From: Candidatus Woesearchaeota archaeon
GTDB taxonomy: Archaea; Nanobdellota; Nanobdellia; Woesearchaeales; UBA10200
Length of the DNA: 20,233 nucleotides
Assembly: GCA_016180275.1 (NCBI GenBank)
Contig: JACPBN010000009.1
Span: 1 to 20,233, forward strand
Direction: 5' to 3'
Shown: positions 1 to 7,981 of the stretch, piece by piece
Layout of the letters: each line of letters opens with the position of its first letter
Numbering within the stretch: the first letter of the stretch is position 1
Position numbers and translations under genes: made by a program
Notes under the pieces: model-generated
The model's database searches: none
Told to the model about the DNA's origin: nothing
Seen by the model: the letters and a program-made list of their open reading frames with translations, nothing else

Positions 1-98
1 AGGAGTAGAGGAGAAAAAACTCTTCGCTGATACATGAGAGTGTTCGTCGGCAGTCGCCGCCGCTTTATAAGAGATTATTACACTAGCTAAACAAATAC
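1..98 (+). repeat. Structured repeat element A, right half only (left half lies before the window)
   Basis: This is the right half of the same subfamily as the complete element at 17893-18152. It has the core word GTAGAGGA (5-12), a run of A ending in ACTC (core-helix 3' strand), the inner/outer arm gtgttcgtcggcagtcgcc (40-58) and the outer end agctaaacaaatac (85-98). Each of these is the reverse complement of the left parts of the copies at 11446 and 17893. Whether its left half is present cannot be seen. Confidence 0.75.
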
Positions 99-230
99 AG
101 ATAAAAGAATAAAAATTAGATAATTGAAAGTAAGATTAAAACAATACAGAAAATCATAGAAAACACCGCCATGAAAACAGGCATAATAAAGAAGATAGCC
201 TACAATTTTATAAAAGTTTATATAGCAGAT

Positions 231-278
231 ATAGTAAACTATGCAGGATAGATGACATTAATAAGCATAGTTTACTAT
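231..278. other. Perfect 14-bp hairpin upstream of pyrH
   Basis: The segment 231-244 (atagtaaactatgc) is exactly complementary to 265-278 (gcatagtttactat), with a 20-nt loop. It is AT-rich and has no U-run, so it is not an obvious terminator. A TATA-like stretch (ttttataaaagtttatata, about 207-225) lies just before it, so the hairpin may be at the 5' end of the pyrH transcript. Its function is unknown. Confidence 0.5.
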
Positions 279-279
279 T

Positions 280-321
280 AGATAAATGCGTACAAATGTT
301 GTACCTCCTGCGCAGTTATCT
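280..321. other. Second hairpin in the pyrH leader
   Basis: The outer pairs are 280-285 (agataa) with 316-321 (ttatct). After one mismatch come 287-290 (tgcg) with 311-314 (cgca), and then an inner stem 291-295 (tacaa) with 299-303 (ttgta) closing a 3-nt loop. It follows the 231-278 hairpin by one base, so the two form a compact structured region 70 nt before the pyrH start. It could be a leader RNA structure. No known riboswitch consensus was recognised. Confidence 0.35.
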
Positions 322-392
322 GTAAAATTATAAGGTAAGGATAATCACTTTATCATTAAGCAGCAATCAATGTAAAAACAAAAGAGGTCATA

Positions 393-1079
393 ATGGAGAC
401 AGTAATACTTTCACTCGGCGGCTCAATCATAATCCCTGGAGATATCAATACAAACTTTTTAAGCAGGTTCAGAAACTTAATTCTCAGCTATATAAAGAAA
501 AGCAACCGCGCAGTTATAGTAGCAGGCGGCGGCCATGTATGCAGGGTTTACCAGAATGCAGCAGCTAAAATCCTAAATCCAAAAAATCTTTCCAATCTTG
601 ATTTAGACTGGATAGGAATAAAAGCAACAAAGATGAATGCAGAACTTATTCGTGCGATATTCTCAAAAGAAGCTTATGAAAAGGTAATAGACAATCCAAC
701 AAAAAAAGTCAATACCTCAAAAAAAATAATTGTTGGATCTGGCTGGCTCCCAAACTGCAGCTCAGATAAGGATGCAGTGTTGCTTGCAAAAACATACGAT
801 GCAAAGACAGTTGTAAATCTGACAAATATAGATTATGTCTATGATAAAGATCCTAGGAAATTTAAGGATGCAAAGCCATTAAGGCAGATGTCATGGAAAC
901 AGATGGAGAAGATTGTTGGCAGCACTTGGAAGCCAGGCGCTAACCTTCCTTTTGATCCGGTTGCAAGCAAATTAGCTTCTAAATTAAGGCTGCGTGTTGT
1001 TATAATGAATGGAACTAATCTAGCTAACTTCAAAAATTTTCTTGCAGGCAGAAAGTTTAAAGGCACTATGATTGAATAA
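393..1079 (+). CDS. pyrH: Archaeal-type uridylate (UMP) kinase
   Basis: The protein phosphorylates UMP to UDP with ATP, in the cytoplasm, in pyrimidine nucleotide synthesis. It has 228 residues, the normal size for the archaeal PyrH branch of the amino-acid-kinase fold. The N-terminal phosphate-binding loop is LSLGGSII (residues 6-13), followed by VAGGGHVCR (about 43-51). The NLTNIDYVYDKDPRKFKDAK segment (about 142-161) is the typical nucleotide/UMP-binding signature of the family, and the C-terminal part has PFDPVAS. The ATG is preceded by gaggt 8 bases upstream, which supports this start. It is transcribed toward the large surface-protein gene, with a 14-bp hairpin between the two ends. Family assignment is firm; regulation is unknown, although two hairpins lie in the leader. 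Confidence 0.93.
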   Translation: METVILSLGGSIIIPGDINTNFLSRFRNLILSYIKKSNRAVIVAGGGHVCRVYQNAAAKILNPKNLSNLDLDWIGIKATKMNAELIRAIFSKEAYEKVIDNPTKKVNTSKKIIVGSGWLPNCSSDKDAVLLAKTYDAKTVVNLTNIDYVYDKDPRKFKDAKPLRQMSWKQMEKIVGSTWKPGANLPFDPVASKLASKLRLRVVIMNGTNLANFKNFLAGRKFKGTMIE

Positions 1080-1111
1080 TGATATCTTTTAGGTACAACA
1101 TTAGCAGCAGT

Positions 1112-1150
1112 GAAGTTTGAAAAACTCATTTCATTCGTTTTTCAAACTTC
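1112..1150. terminator. Bidirectional terminator-like hairpin between convergent genes
   Basis: The segment 1112-1125 (gaagtttgaaaaac) pairs perfectly with 1137-1150 (gtttttcaaacttc) over an 11-nt loop. It sits 33 bp after the pyrH stop and 9 bp after the stop of the converging surface-protein gene. Its symmetry and position suggest it marks the 3' end of both transcripts. Confidence 0.55.
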
Positions 1151-1158
1151 TTTTATCA

Positions 1159-2556
1159 CTAGTTACGCAATACTATCAGTTGCGGAGGCAATAAATCAGC
1201 AATCCTTATCGCTGCATAAAAATAACATCTATCTCTCTCGGCAAAGCCCGGATAATCACTTTGAAGATTTTCGCACAAAGAAGGATTTTTTGCCATTGCA
1301 GGTATCAAGTCGCAATCAGTTCCGCTTCCTGATTCAAATAAACAACCAGTGATTTCTTTTTCAGCCATTTTAATGCATTTGCTTACTTCTTTGTCTAAAT
1401 TTGCAATCGCTATTGGTCTTTCTCCGGTAATTTGTATTTTGCTAAGCTCATCGCACACTTTTTTATCTCCTTTTAAAAGAGCAAGCATTTGATAGCAATC
1501 CTCATTACCAGAGTTTTGACAAAGCGATGCATCATTTAAAATTACTGCCTTGCAGTTCATTTTTCCGCCCTCATAGTTAATCTTGTCGCAAACTGAAGTA
1601 TCGCCAATCAGAGCGGCTACATCTCTATAGCAATAATCTGCATATATCCATTTACTGCACTTGTCCTTTGCTCTTTCTACTAATGCCTTACAGGCTTCTC
1701 TATGGCCCACCTCTTTTATTTTTCCACAGATTGCAGAATCTTTAGCTACCAAAGCTACATCTGCATAGCAATATGCTGTAGCAGGTTCATCTACCATTTC
1801 ACAATCAGAAGAATCTTTTTTTACCATCGCTGTACACTTATATTTTAAACCAGGCTCTCTAATTTTTTCACAGGCAGATATTGCATTAAGAGTTTCAGTT
1901 TTGGCTGGCACCTCCACTTCTTTAGATCTTTCTTCTTCAGCAGCAGGAATCTTGATATCTACCTTTAATTCATGCCTCATAATAGGTGTCCCACAATCTA
2001 TCACAGAAGCTATGAGCGGAAGGTCTGATGGCTTAAATTTGAGCTCTGAAGTAAACTCTTTAGAGCAGGGAGGCTCAGCATTTACAAGCACCTCGCCAAA
2101 GTCAGACTTTATTATACTAAATTCCTTGACACCCTCTGGATCATGTGCAGTAAAACTATATCTTAGATCGTTTGGATCTGCTGATAATTTTATTGCATTC
2201 ACAACAGAATTAAGCGCACGTGCTTCTCCAGGCTTTATCATTTTCGGTGCGGATGCAAGCCAGTAAGTAAGTTTCCCTGTGCAGTACTGCTCTATAGACC
2301 CATGCCCCACATCTTTCATGCCAAGAGCATAGTTCTCAAATTTGCATGTCATCGACTCAGCACCGCCTGTCATTTCAGTACTACCCGTTATTTTTAACAC
2401 GCATTTTTTGCCTTCAAGCCCAACAATAACCATCTCAGACACTGGTCCACCCTGGCTCTGGCTCATTTTGGCAGGTTTGCATTCTTTGAATGCATTCTCC
2501 AAGCATTCAGTGCTTGCTCCGCAGTTCCAGAACTCATGCACTTCCCATCCACGCAA
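1159..2556 (-). pseudogene. C-terminal part of the frameshifted Cys-rich surface protein
   Basis: This reading frame continues the protein encoded at 2463-4841 after a -1 shift. The track-style start (TTG, 2556) is almost certainly not used: the preceding frame ends its Cys-rich knot at CVDGKCM and this frame resumes with EFWNCGASTECLENAFKEC at 2535, where the two codons share one base. The part has about 458 usable residues. An alpha/beta segment (residues 30-110) has CKPAKM and an ITGSTEMTGG turn. A beta-sandwich-like stretch (about 120-205) follows, then three imperfect Cys repeats of about 45 residues (225-370) built on D-x-S-x-C and C-Y-x-x-V-A. Cysteine content is high and paired, which points to an extracytoplasmic, disulfide-stabilised protein. 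I do not recognise a named family. The break may be a real mutation, programmed frameshifting or a base error. Confidence 0.7.
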
Positions 2557-4841
2557 ACATTAGTTGAACATTCAAAATTATTCTCACAAGCACCATCTGC
2601 TTCTAGCTGCTCTTTAAACGCGCCTTCATCTGAACAATACTTTACCTGTTTTCTATAGCCGAAAGGATAACATTTCCCGTCTAAAGGACAACTATCCTTG
2701 CAGATTAGTATAGCTTCTTTCTTTTCTTCCTCTTTTGCTTTCTCTTCTAAAGGTACTTTCTCTCTCTCAATAGGGAGCACAGGCATTTCTTTTTTCTCTC
2801 CTCTTTCTCTTCTAAGTTCCTCTCTTACTTTTTCTTCTTTTTCTCTCATAGCTTCTTCTGCCTTCTCTTTTGCTTTCTTTATCTTCTCTATCTCCAATGA
2901 ATTTACACCGCATTTTGAGATACCTTCGGCTTCATATTTAATGCAATGTCCTTTACAAAACTCTTGTGCATATCTCTGCCACTCTTCAGAGGATTTGCAA
3001 GAAACACTTTCACTTGCTGCAGGCTTTTGTTCTGCATTGTCATAACACTGCCAGTATGCATGTTTAAATCCTTTTCCAATGATTTGCTCCTCTTTTACTT
3101 CACTCGCTGGCGTGCACTTAAATTCCGCATCTTCATTGCTGCCATCTAATAGGGTATAAGCATAGCCGCCGCATGAGCTTTTCCATGTCAGCTTTGCTCC
3201 TGTATTTCCATAGGTATCAGCAACACAGTAGGCATATCTCTTTCCATTCTCTTCTGTTGCCACATTTCCGTCCCATGAGCACCCAAACCGTGCATCATCA
3301 CTATAGCATTTTTCACGAGCAGCAGTATGGGGGCGTATAAGCACATCTGAATTCAAAAAAATACATCTTACTTGCTCTTTAAGTGAAGGTATTGTTTCTG
3401 GCGGCACTATTTGGGGTCTTGTAGACATAGCAGGAATTGCAGGAGTTAAGCTGCAGCCTTTTTCAAGACAATCTTTTACTTTATTTTCTATCTCTCTGGC
3501 AATATCCTCATCATATCCAATCCATATCTTATCATCTAGGAAAATAGTCGGCTTCCCTTGTTTTAAGTTTGATACAACAAAATAGGTATAGCTCTTACTT
3601 GAAGAAAGGTCTATTTTATATGAATCATATTCCACTTGAGGATATTTCTCTCTAAGCTTGTCTAAGAAAAGCTTTTCAGACTCGCATGCTGCACATTCTT
3701 TTTCCCAGTAGAAATAATGCAGCTTAACTTTATCTCTTGTTTCTTCTGGAATTGGTACAGGCAGAGGTGTTTTAGTAGGTGCTGGAGTAGTTACAGGGGT
3801 TGTAGGTGGATGAGTAATTACTGGAGTTGTTGGCATAGGCATTGTCTGAGTCTGTTCGCACTTAAACTGAGCAGACTTGTCTGTGCCATCTATTTGAGAA
3901 GAACCTTCACCATTACAGCTGCTTTTCCATCTAAGCATTTTGTTTGCTTGCTCAGCAACATCTATAATGCAAGTTTCTATTCCTGTGCAGCTAAATCTGC
4001 CATCATCTGTGTAGCATTTCTGTATAGAATTAGAATTTAAAAATATGCATTTGAATCGTTCTTTGAGCATTGGCACTGGCGGTTCTTGAACAGGAGCAGG
4101 TGTAGTAGGAATAGGCATCTCTAGTTGCTCGCATTTAAATTCTGCATTTTCATTATTCCCATCAATTGTAGTATACACTTCGTTACCACAGCTGCTTTTC
4201 CACCTAAGTTTTTTGCCTTTCTCGCCAGATACCTCAGCCGTGCATGCTTCTATTCCTGAACATACAAATCTGCCGTCATCTGTGTAGCATTTCTGCTCTC
4301 TATTTGAGTTCAGAAAACTGCATTTAACTTGTTCTTTTACCTCTTCTTTCACTTCTGGAACAGGAATCTTGCCTGTTTCAATAACAAGAATCTTTTTTAG
4401 CTCATTGTTCGTTTCATCAGCCTCATCCAAGATTTTGCCATAATCAATCACAGCCATTATATCATAAGTGCCTTCTGGAAACCCATAACTGGTTTTTTCA
4501 AGCTCAGAACAGCTGAATGTAAAGTCTTTGGTTATTGATTCACTTGGTGCTAACGAGCTCCAGACACTGCCATGAATACACCGAGAGCTTGTTAATGGGG
4601 TGCTTATTGCAAAAACCACATCACCTTCAGGTTTAGCAGCAATGCCAATGTTTTTTATAGTTATACTTGCCAAAAATGATTTACTCGCTTCAATATGCTC
4701 TGGAAATTTAACCTCTGTGACTATCAAATCTGGCTTGCCTTCAACACTGCGCCCGGTTATCCAGCCAAATATTGATGCAGAGGCAAAAGGCATAACTAAT
4801 AGTATGATCAAAAGAATTAGAAAGATAATTTTTCTTTTCAT
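2463..4841 (-). CDS. Large membrane-anchored Cys-rich surface protein, N-terminal part (792 aa, frameshifted at the end)
   Basis: A basic start and hydrophobic helix (residues 4-20) are followed by ITGRSV (28-33). A CARDB-like adhesion domain (about 36-155) comes next. Three copies of a roughly 65-residue domain with FLNS, KCY-DD-RF-C and WKSSC signatures lie at about 172-237, 263-328 and 490-576, separated by Pro/Thr linkers (240-260, 333-366). Between copies two and three is a thioredoxin-like domain (371-463) with a CAAC redox motif (C383, C386). A Lys/Glu-rich coiled coil (648-712) and a Cys knot ending in CVDGKCM (714-769) follow. After M769 this frame gives only a 23-residue tail, while the -1 frame continues the conserved-looking sequence at 1159-2535. 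The combined product would be about 1,227 residues, exposed outside the cell. Binding, adhesion or redox roles are inferences from the domains only. Confidence 0.8.
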   Translation of the reverse strand: MKRKIIFLILLIILLVMPFASASIFGWITGRSVEGKPDLIVTEVKFPEHIEASKSFLASITIKNIGIAAKPEGDVVFAISTPLTSSRCIHGSVWSSLAPSESITKDFTFSCSELEKTSYGFPEGTYDIMAVIDYGKILDEADETNNELKKILVIETGKIPVPEVKEEVKEQVKCSFLNSNREQKCYTDDGRFVCSGIEACTAEVSGEKGKKLRWKSSCGNEVYTTIDGNNENAEFKCEQLEMPIPTTPAPVQEPPVPMLKERFKCIFLNSNSIQKCYTDDGRFSCTGIETCIIDVAEQANKMLRWKSSCNGEGSSQIDGTDKSAQFKCEQTQTMPMPTTPVITHPPTTPVTTPAPTKTPLPVPIPEETRDKVKLHYFYWEKECAACESEKLFLDKLREKYPQVEYDSYKIDLSSSKSYTYFVVSNLKQGKPTIFLDDKIWIGYDEDIAREIENKVKDCLEKGCSLTPAIPAMSTRPQIVPPETIPSLKEQVRCIFLNSDVLIRPHTAAREKCYSDDARFGCSWDGNVATEENGKRYAYCVADTYGNTGAKLTWKSSCGGYAYTLLDGSNEDAEFKCTPASEVKEEQIIGKGFKHAYWQCYDNAEQKPAASESVSCKSSEEWQRYAQEFCKGHCIKYEAEGISKCGVNSLEIEKIKKAKEKAEEAMREKEEKVREELRRERGEKKEMPVLPIEREKVPLEEKAKEEEKKEAILICKDSCPLDGKCYPFGYRKQVKYCSDEGAFKEQLEADGACENNFECSTNVCVDGKCMSSGTAEQALNAWRMHSKNANLPK

Positions 4842-4885
4842 GCCATATACACAATATTAACATGTTTATTAACTTATCGCATGTT

Positions 4886-5162
4886 TGGCACAAAATAAAA
4901 TGTGAGTGATTTTATAAAAAAAAGCTGAAGCGGTGGCTGCCCTTTTTTAGCGAGCACTTTTGAAGATAACTAAGTAAGGTAGGGCTGGGCAGTCGGTAGC
5001 GAGTATGCAAGCTACTCGTCAAAAAGAGAAACTAAGCTAATAAGAAAGCGAGTGAACCCAATGTAGAGGAAGCACAACCTATCAAAATACTACGCTAGTG
5101 CTCGCTGGCAGCCACCGCTTCGGCTTTAAGTAAGTAAATCACTCGCTTTTTCGATAGTGCCA
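4886..5162 (+). repeat. Structured repeat element B (subfamily with H)
   Basis: Nested complementary arms are: tggcac/gtgcca at the ends, gagtgattt 4904-4912 with aaatcactc 5136-5144, a 20-bp main arm 4922-4941 with 5107-5126 (one G-U), and agcgagcac 4949-4957 with gtgctcgct 5098-5106. The core has GGGC at 4987-4990 and GTAGAGGA at 5063-5070, bracketed by aggt...gggct (4977-4986) pairing with agc..aacct (5071-5080). A cgagta/tactcg hairpin lies between. Termini and core match element H at 16484-16790. It fills the gap between the surface-protein start and the zinc-ribbon gene's 3' end. No coding sequence was seen in 4842-5177. Confidence 0.85.
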
Positions 5163-5177
5163 CATGTTTGGATTATC

Positions 5178-5519
5178 CTACTTCTTTATGCTTTCTTCAA
5201 GAGTTTTTTTAGGTTCTTCTATTTTGCTATTTTTTTCTTTATTATCGGGCTGATCAGTTATGGTTTTATTTTCTTCTTTATCTTCCTTTTTCTCACTCTT
5301 GTTTGGCAGTATCCAGCTAGGGCTTCCATCCCAGAAATCATGGCCAGAGCCGGAAAACCCAACCCTAATCCAGCTTTCTTTTCCGCAGTTGCAGGTTACT
5401 GTTTTATAATGCTCATCTCCTGCAAACTCAGAGCGCCAGTCTTCCCTGTTAGCTAGATCTTCTTTGCAGTACATGCACTTAACTCGCAAATGCTCTTCCT
5501 GTAATAAGTGTATGACCAT
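5178..5519 (-). CDS. Small zinc-ribbon protein with charged tail, function unknown
   Basis: The protein has 113 residues. Cys15-x-x-Cys18 and Cys43-x-Cys45 form a likely four-Cys zinc site in the compact first 65 residues, which end in an aromatic SGSGHDFWDGSPSWIL segment. The rest (about 73-113) is a Lys/Glu/Asp-rich, probably disordered tail. The ATG is preceded by gagaggggagc, a strong ribosome-binding site. It lies downstream of cutA on the same strand, 104 bp apart, with its own TATA-like sequence (gttttaaat on the minus strand, near 5540-5550). I do not recognise a named family. The zinc ribbon suggests nucleic-acid or protein binding, which is an inference. Confidence 0.75.
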   Translation of the reverse strand: MVIHLLQEEHLRVKCMYCKEDLANREDWRSEFAGDEHYKTVTCNCGKESWIRVGFSGSGHDFWDGSPSWILPNKSEKKEDKEENKTITDQPDNKEKNSKIEEPKKTLEESIKK

Positions 5520-5623
5520 GCTCCCCTCTCAATATTAAAGATTTAAAACAAATCATCTCAATTATAATAAGAACTTTATAAACATTATGACAAATTTGTG
5601 ACCACATTAACAAATAATTAAGC

Positions 5624-5932
5624 CTAGGCCTCATTTACTTCCTTGCAAAGCCAGCTAAAATATTCATCATTGGCTTCAGCTTTCAACTTTAATATGCATG
5701 GCACTTTATAGCTGTGCATTTTCTTAACTGTTTGCTTCACAGATTCAAATTTGCTTTCAGTTGTCTTTAATAGCAAGATAGCTTCATTCTGCTTTTCCAG
5801 CTTTCCTTTCCAACGATAAAGAGATTTAGAGCCGAGTATATTTGCACAGGCAATCAGCTTCTTGTCTAGCAAATACTTAGCAATTTTCTGCGCTTCTGCA
5901 TTATTCCTGCATGTTATATAGGCTATTATCAT
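5624..5932 (-). CDS. cutA: CutA-family divalent-cation tolerance protein
   Basis: The protein has 102 residues, the full length of the family. CutA proteins form trimers with a ferredoxin-like fold resembling PII signalling proteins. The recognisable features are the start MIIAYITCRNNAEAQKIAKY, the ACANI segment after the first helix (28-32), YRWKGKLEKQNEAILLLKT (about 39-57) and the helix-strand pair ending in the Trp-containing C-terminal helix (YFSWL). The family was linked to copper tolerance in Escherichia coli, but its molecular role is unsettled. It is transcribed away from nop5 with repeat element C between them, and a TATA-like tatatatta lies 5961-5970 on the upstream side. Confidence 0.92.
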   Translation of the reverse strand: MIIAYITCRNNAEAQKIAKYLLDKKLIACANILGSKSLYRWKGKLEKQNEAILLLKTTESKFESVKQTVKKMHSYKVPCILKLKAEANDEYFSWLCKEVNEA

Positions 5933-5983
5933 AATAAATCTTGAATTAGTATCTCATCTGTATATATTAACTTTACTAGTAAA

Positions 5984-6226
5984 AGTATGTATTAGGCTAA
6001 TCTTAAAAAAGCCAGAACTGTGGCTGACGTCGCCAAATTGCGAACATAATTATAATAACATTCGCGACCTGAGCGATGTTCCATGGAGCGAAGGTCAATT
6101 AAATTAGTCAACTAATGTTCGCAGGCGACGGTCGAAAGGCGGAAATTTGTATACGCAGTATATAAATTTCCGACTTGAGACGAAGCCACAGTTCTGGCTT
6201 TTATCGTCTAAAGCCTAATACATACT
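5984..6226. repeat. Structured repeat element C (divergent member without the GGGCA/GTAGAGGA core)
   Basis: The outer arm 5984-5998 pairs perfectly with 6212-6226 (15 bp). The main arm agccagaactgtggct, 6010-6025, pairs perfectly with 6184-6199 (16 bp). Inner pairs are cgtcgcc 6028-6034 with ggcgacg 6124-6130, and gcgaacat 6040-6047 with atgttcgc 6115-6122. A separate hairpin at 6140-6172 (cggaaattt/aaatttccg) makes a three-way-junction-like layout. It shares the AAAAGC...GCTTT main-arm edges of the other copies but neither core word, on either strand. It fills the divergent gap between cutA and nop5, with both promoters lying outside it. Nothing else was seen in 5933-6264. Confidence 0.75.
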
Positions 6227-6233
6227 AGTAAAA

Positions 6234-6242
6234 CTTTTAAAC
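6234..6242 (+). promoter_or_regulatory. Archaeal TATA box of nop5 (leaderless mRNA likely)
   Basis: The sequence cttttaaac is centred about 27 bp before the ATG at 6265, which is the normal TATA-to-start-site spacing in archaea. No Shine-Dalgarno sequence precedes the ATG. Transcription therefore probably begins at or next to the start codon. Confidence 0.55.
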
Positions 6243-6264
6243 AAACTCCTATTTTAATAACTAT

Positions 6265-7227
6265 ATGGCGCAGAATTACCTGTTTACAAATTTGCTTGGG
6301 AGTTTTGTATTTGACGGGCAGTTTAACCTAATTGACAGCATAAACTTTAATACATTGGACGACTACAGCAATAGTGCAAAACATGAGCAAAAATTAGCCG
6401 CAACACATAAGCCAAAACTTACAACACAACAGCTGTTAGAAAAGCCTAACTCTAAAATATTGCAGCAGATCCTGCCATATTTCAAAGACAAGACTAATTT
6501 CTCTCATTTCTATTCCCAAAACATGGCAATGACAGCATATCTAATTAAGCAGGCTGTTAATGAAGATGATTTTATTATTCAAGCTATAAATAATGTAGAG
6601 GAGATTGACAAAGTAGCAAACACATTAGCAAAAAGATTGCGAGAATGGTACGAGCTTTATAATCCAGAATTCTCTCGCAGCATTGAAAGCCATGAGATGT
6701 TTGTTGAGCTTATTCTCAGCAAGACAAAGCAGGAATTATTGAAGGAAATAAAGCATGATGAGAATCTGCTTGGCGCAGACCTAAAGAAACAGGATATTGA
6801 GCCAATGCTAAATCTTGCAAGATCCATACGTGAACTATATTCATTGAAGCAAAAACACACAGATTATTTAGAAAATCTTATGGATACTTACTGCAAGAAT
6901 ATTAAAGAAATAGCAGGAGCATTGATTGGCGCAAAATTATTAGAGCATGCAAAAAGTTTGCGGCATTTAGCTGTACTTCCTGCATCCACAATCCAGATAC
7001 TTGGAGCAGAGAAAGCATTGTTCAGGCACATCAAAACAAACAGCAGACCTCCAAAATATGGTGTATTAATCTCTCATCCTTTCATCTCACGCGCAAAGCA
7101 AAAAGACCGAGGCAAGATTGCGCGTGCATTAGCCAACAAGCTTGCATTGGCAGCAAAAGTTGATTATTACAAGGGAGAATTTATCGGAGATAAGCTCAGG
7201 GCTGAAATAGAGAAAAAATTCAGCTGA
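6265..7227 (+). CDS. nop5: Nop5/Nop56-family C/D-box sRNP core protein
   Basis: Nop5 bridges L7Ae on the guide RNA and fibrillarin in the archaeal C/D-box RNP that 2'-O-methylates rRNA and tRNA. The protein has 320 residues. The N-terminal domain binds fibrillarin, and a long helical coiled-coil region runs from about 110 to 205 (QAINNVEEIDKVANTLAKR, EFSRSIESHEMFVELIL). The RNA-binding NOP domain (about 215-315) has GALIGAKLLEHAKSLRHLA, GAEKALFRHI (247-256) and RPPKYGVLISHP. The canonical Lys-rich C-terminal tail is short. The fibrillarin gene follows 72 bp downstream, the usual archaeal pairing. A TATA box about 27 bp upstream and no Shine-Dalgarno suggest a leaderless start. Confidence 0.96.
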   Translation: MAQNYLFTNLLGSFVFDGQFNLIDSINFNTLDDYSNSAKHEQKLAATHKPKLTTQQLLEKPNSKILQQILPYFKDKTNFSHFYSQNMAMTAYLIKQAVNEDDFIIQAINNVEEIDKVANTLAKRLREWYELYNPEFSRSIESHEMFVELILSKTKQELLKEIKHDENLLGADLKKQDIEPMLNLARSIRELYSLKQKHTDYLENLMDTYCKNIKEIAGALIGAKLLEHAKSLRHLAVLPASTIQILGAEKALFRHIKTNSRPPKYGVLISHPFISRAKQKDRGKIARALANKLALAAKVDYYKGEFIGDKLRAEIEKKFS

Positions 7228-7299
7228 TGTTTCAAGAAGAAAAAAATAGGATATGTTATACTTTATATGCCATAAAAAAACTAATCTAATTAGCTAAAA

Positions 7300-7971
7300 A
7301 TGCAAACCACAAAATTCCCGGGGATATTTGAATCGCAAGTAGGCAGAAAAAGGATACTTCTAACAAAGAATCTCGTTAAAGGCAGGAAAGTCTATGATGA
7401 GTACCTTCATACAGAAGGAAACACAGAATACAGAGAATGGAATGCTGCAAAAAGCAAGCTCTGCGCAGCAATATTGAAAAACATCAATCAGATCGGCATC
7501 AAGCCTGGTGACTTAGTTCTTTACTTAGGTGCATCCTCTGGCACAACACCAAGCCATGTCAGTGATATAGTTGGAAGTGACGGCTTTATATTTGGATTGG
7601 ATTTTGCACCTAGAGTTGTAAGAGATTTAGTATTCCTGGCAAAAGATAGGAAAAATATTGCTCCAATTTTGGCAGATGCAAACAAGCCAGAGACTTACGC
7701 AACTAGAATCTCTACAGTCGATGTTGTTTACATGGATATTGCGCAGAAGAATCAGACAGAAATCTTCTTAAAGAACTGCAGCTTATTTCTAAAAAATGAT
7801 GGTTATGCATTATTGGCTATTAAAGCAAGAAGTATAGATGTTACAAAAAGGCCAAGCTTGATCTTTGAGGAAGTCAGAAAATTATTAGAGAGAGAGATGA
7901 AGCTTATTGACTACAAGGCATTAGATCCTTTCCAGCTTGACCATATGATGTTTGTCTGCAAGAAAAAATGA
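7300..7971 (+). CDS. flpA: Fibrillarin-like rRNA/tRNA 2'-O-methyltransferase
   Basis: FlpA is the catalytic subunit of the C/D-box RNP and methylates the ribose 2'-OH of target RNA with S-adenosylmethionine. It has 223 residues, full length. The SAM-binding motif is YLGASSGTT (75-83). Motif II lies at GLDFAPRVVRDL (99-110), an acidic residue at DAN (126-128) and motif IV at VVYMDIAQ (142-149), with the catalytic-type Lys in LLAIKARSID (about 170). The start ATG is followed directly by family-typical FPGIFES. A TATA-like actttatatg (about 7260-7269) lies in the 72-bp gap after nop5, so it may have its own promoter as well as read-through. Confidence 0.95.
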   Translation: MQTTKFPGIFESQVGRKRILLTKNLVKGRKVYDEYLHTEGNTEYREWNAAKSKLCAAILKNINQIGIKPGDLVLYLGASSGTTPSHVSDIVGSDGFIFGLDFAPRVVRDLVFLAKDRKNIAPILADANKPETYATRISTVDVVYMDIAQKNQTEIFLKNCSLFLKNDGYALLAIKARSIDVTKRPSLIFEEVRKLLEREMKLIDYKALDPFQLDHMMFVCKKK

Positions 7972-7981
7972 GGTTTTATTT

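Noticed and set aside
171..251. Short frame of 26 codons from ATG 171 upstream of pyrH
   Set aside because: No ribosome-binding site, its end overlaps a hairpin arm, and the length is expected by chance in AT-rich DNA.
2525..2545. Programmed -1 frameshift signal in the surface-protein gene
   Set aside because: No X-XXY-YYZ slippery heptamer was found at the junction and no obvious downstream stimulatory structure.
2698..3045. Plus-strand open frames rich in Ser/Phe within 1900-4860
   Set aside because: They are antisense readings of the Lys/Glu-rich coiled coil and Cys repeats of the surface-protein gene and show no independent coding signs.
4886..5162. tRNA or rRNA gene as the explanation for the conserved hairpin elements
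   Set aside because: No cloverleaf, T-loop GTTCRA motif, CCA-type acceptor or rRNA signature fits; the arms are too long and vary among copies.
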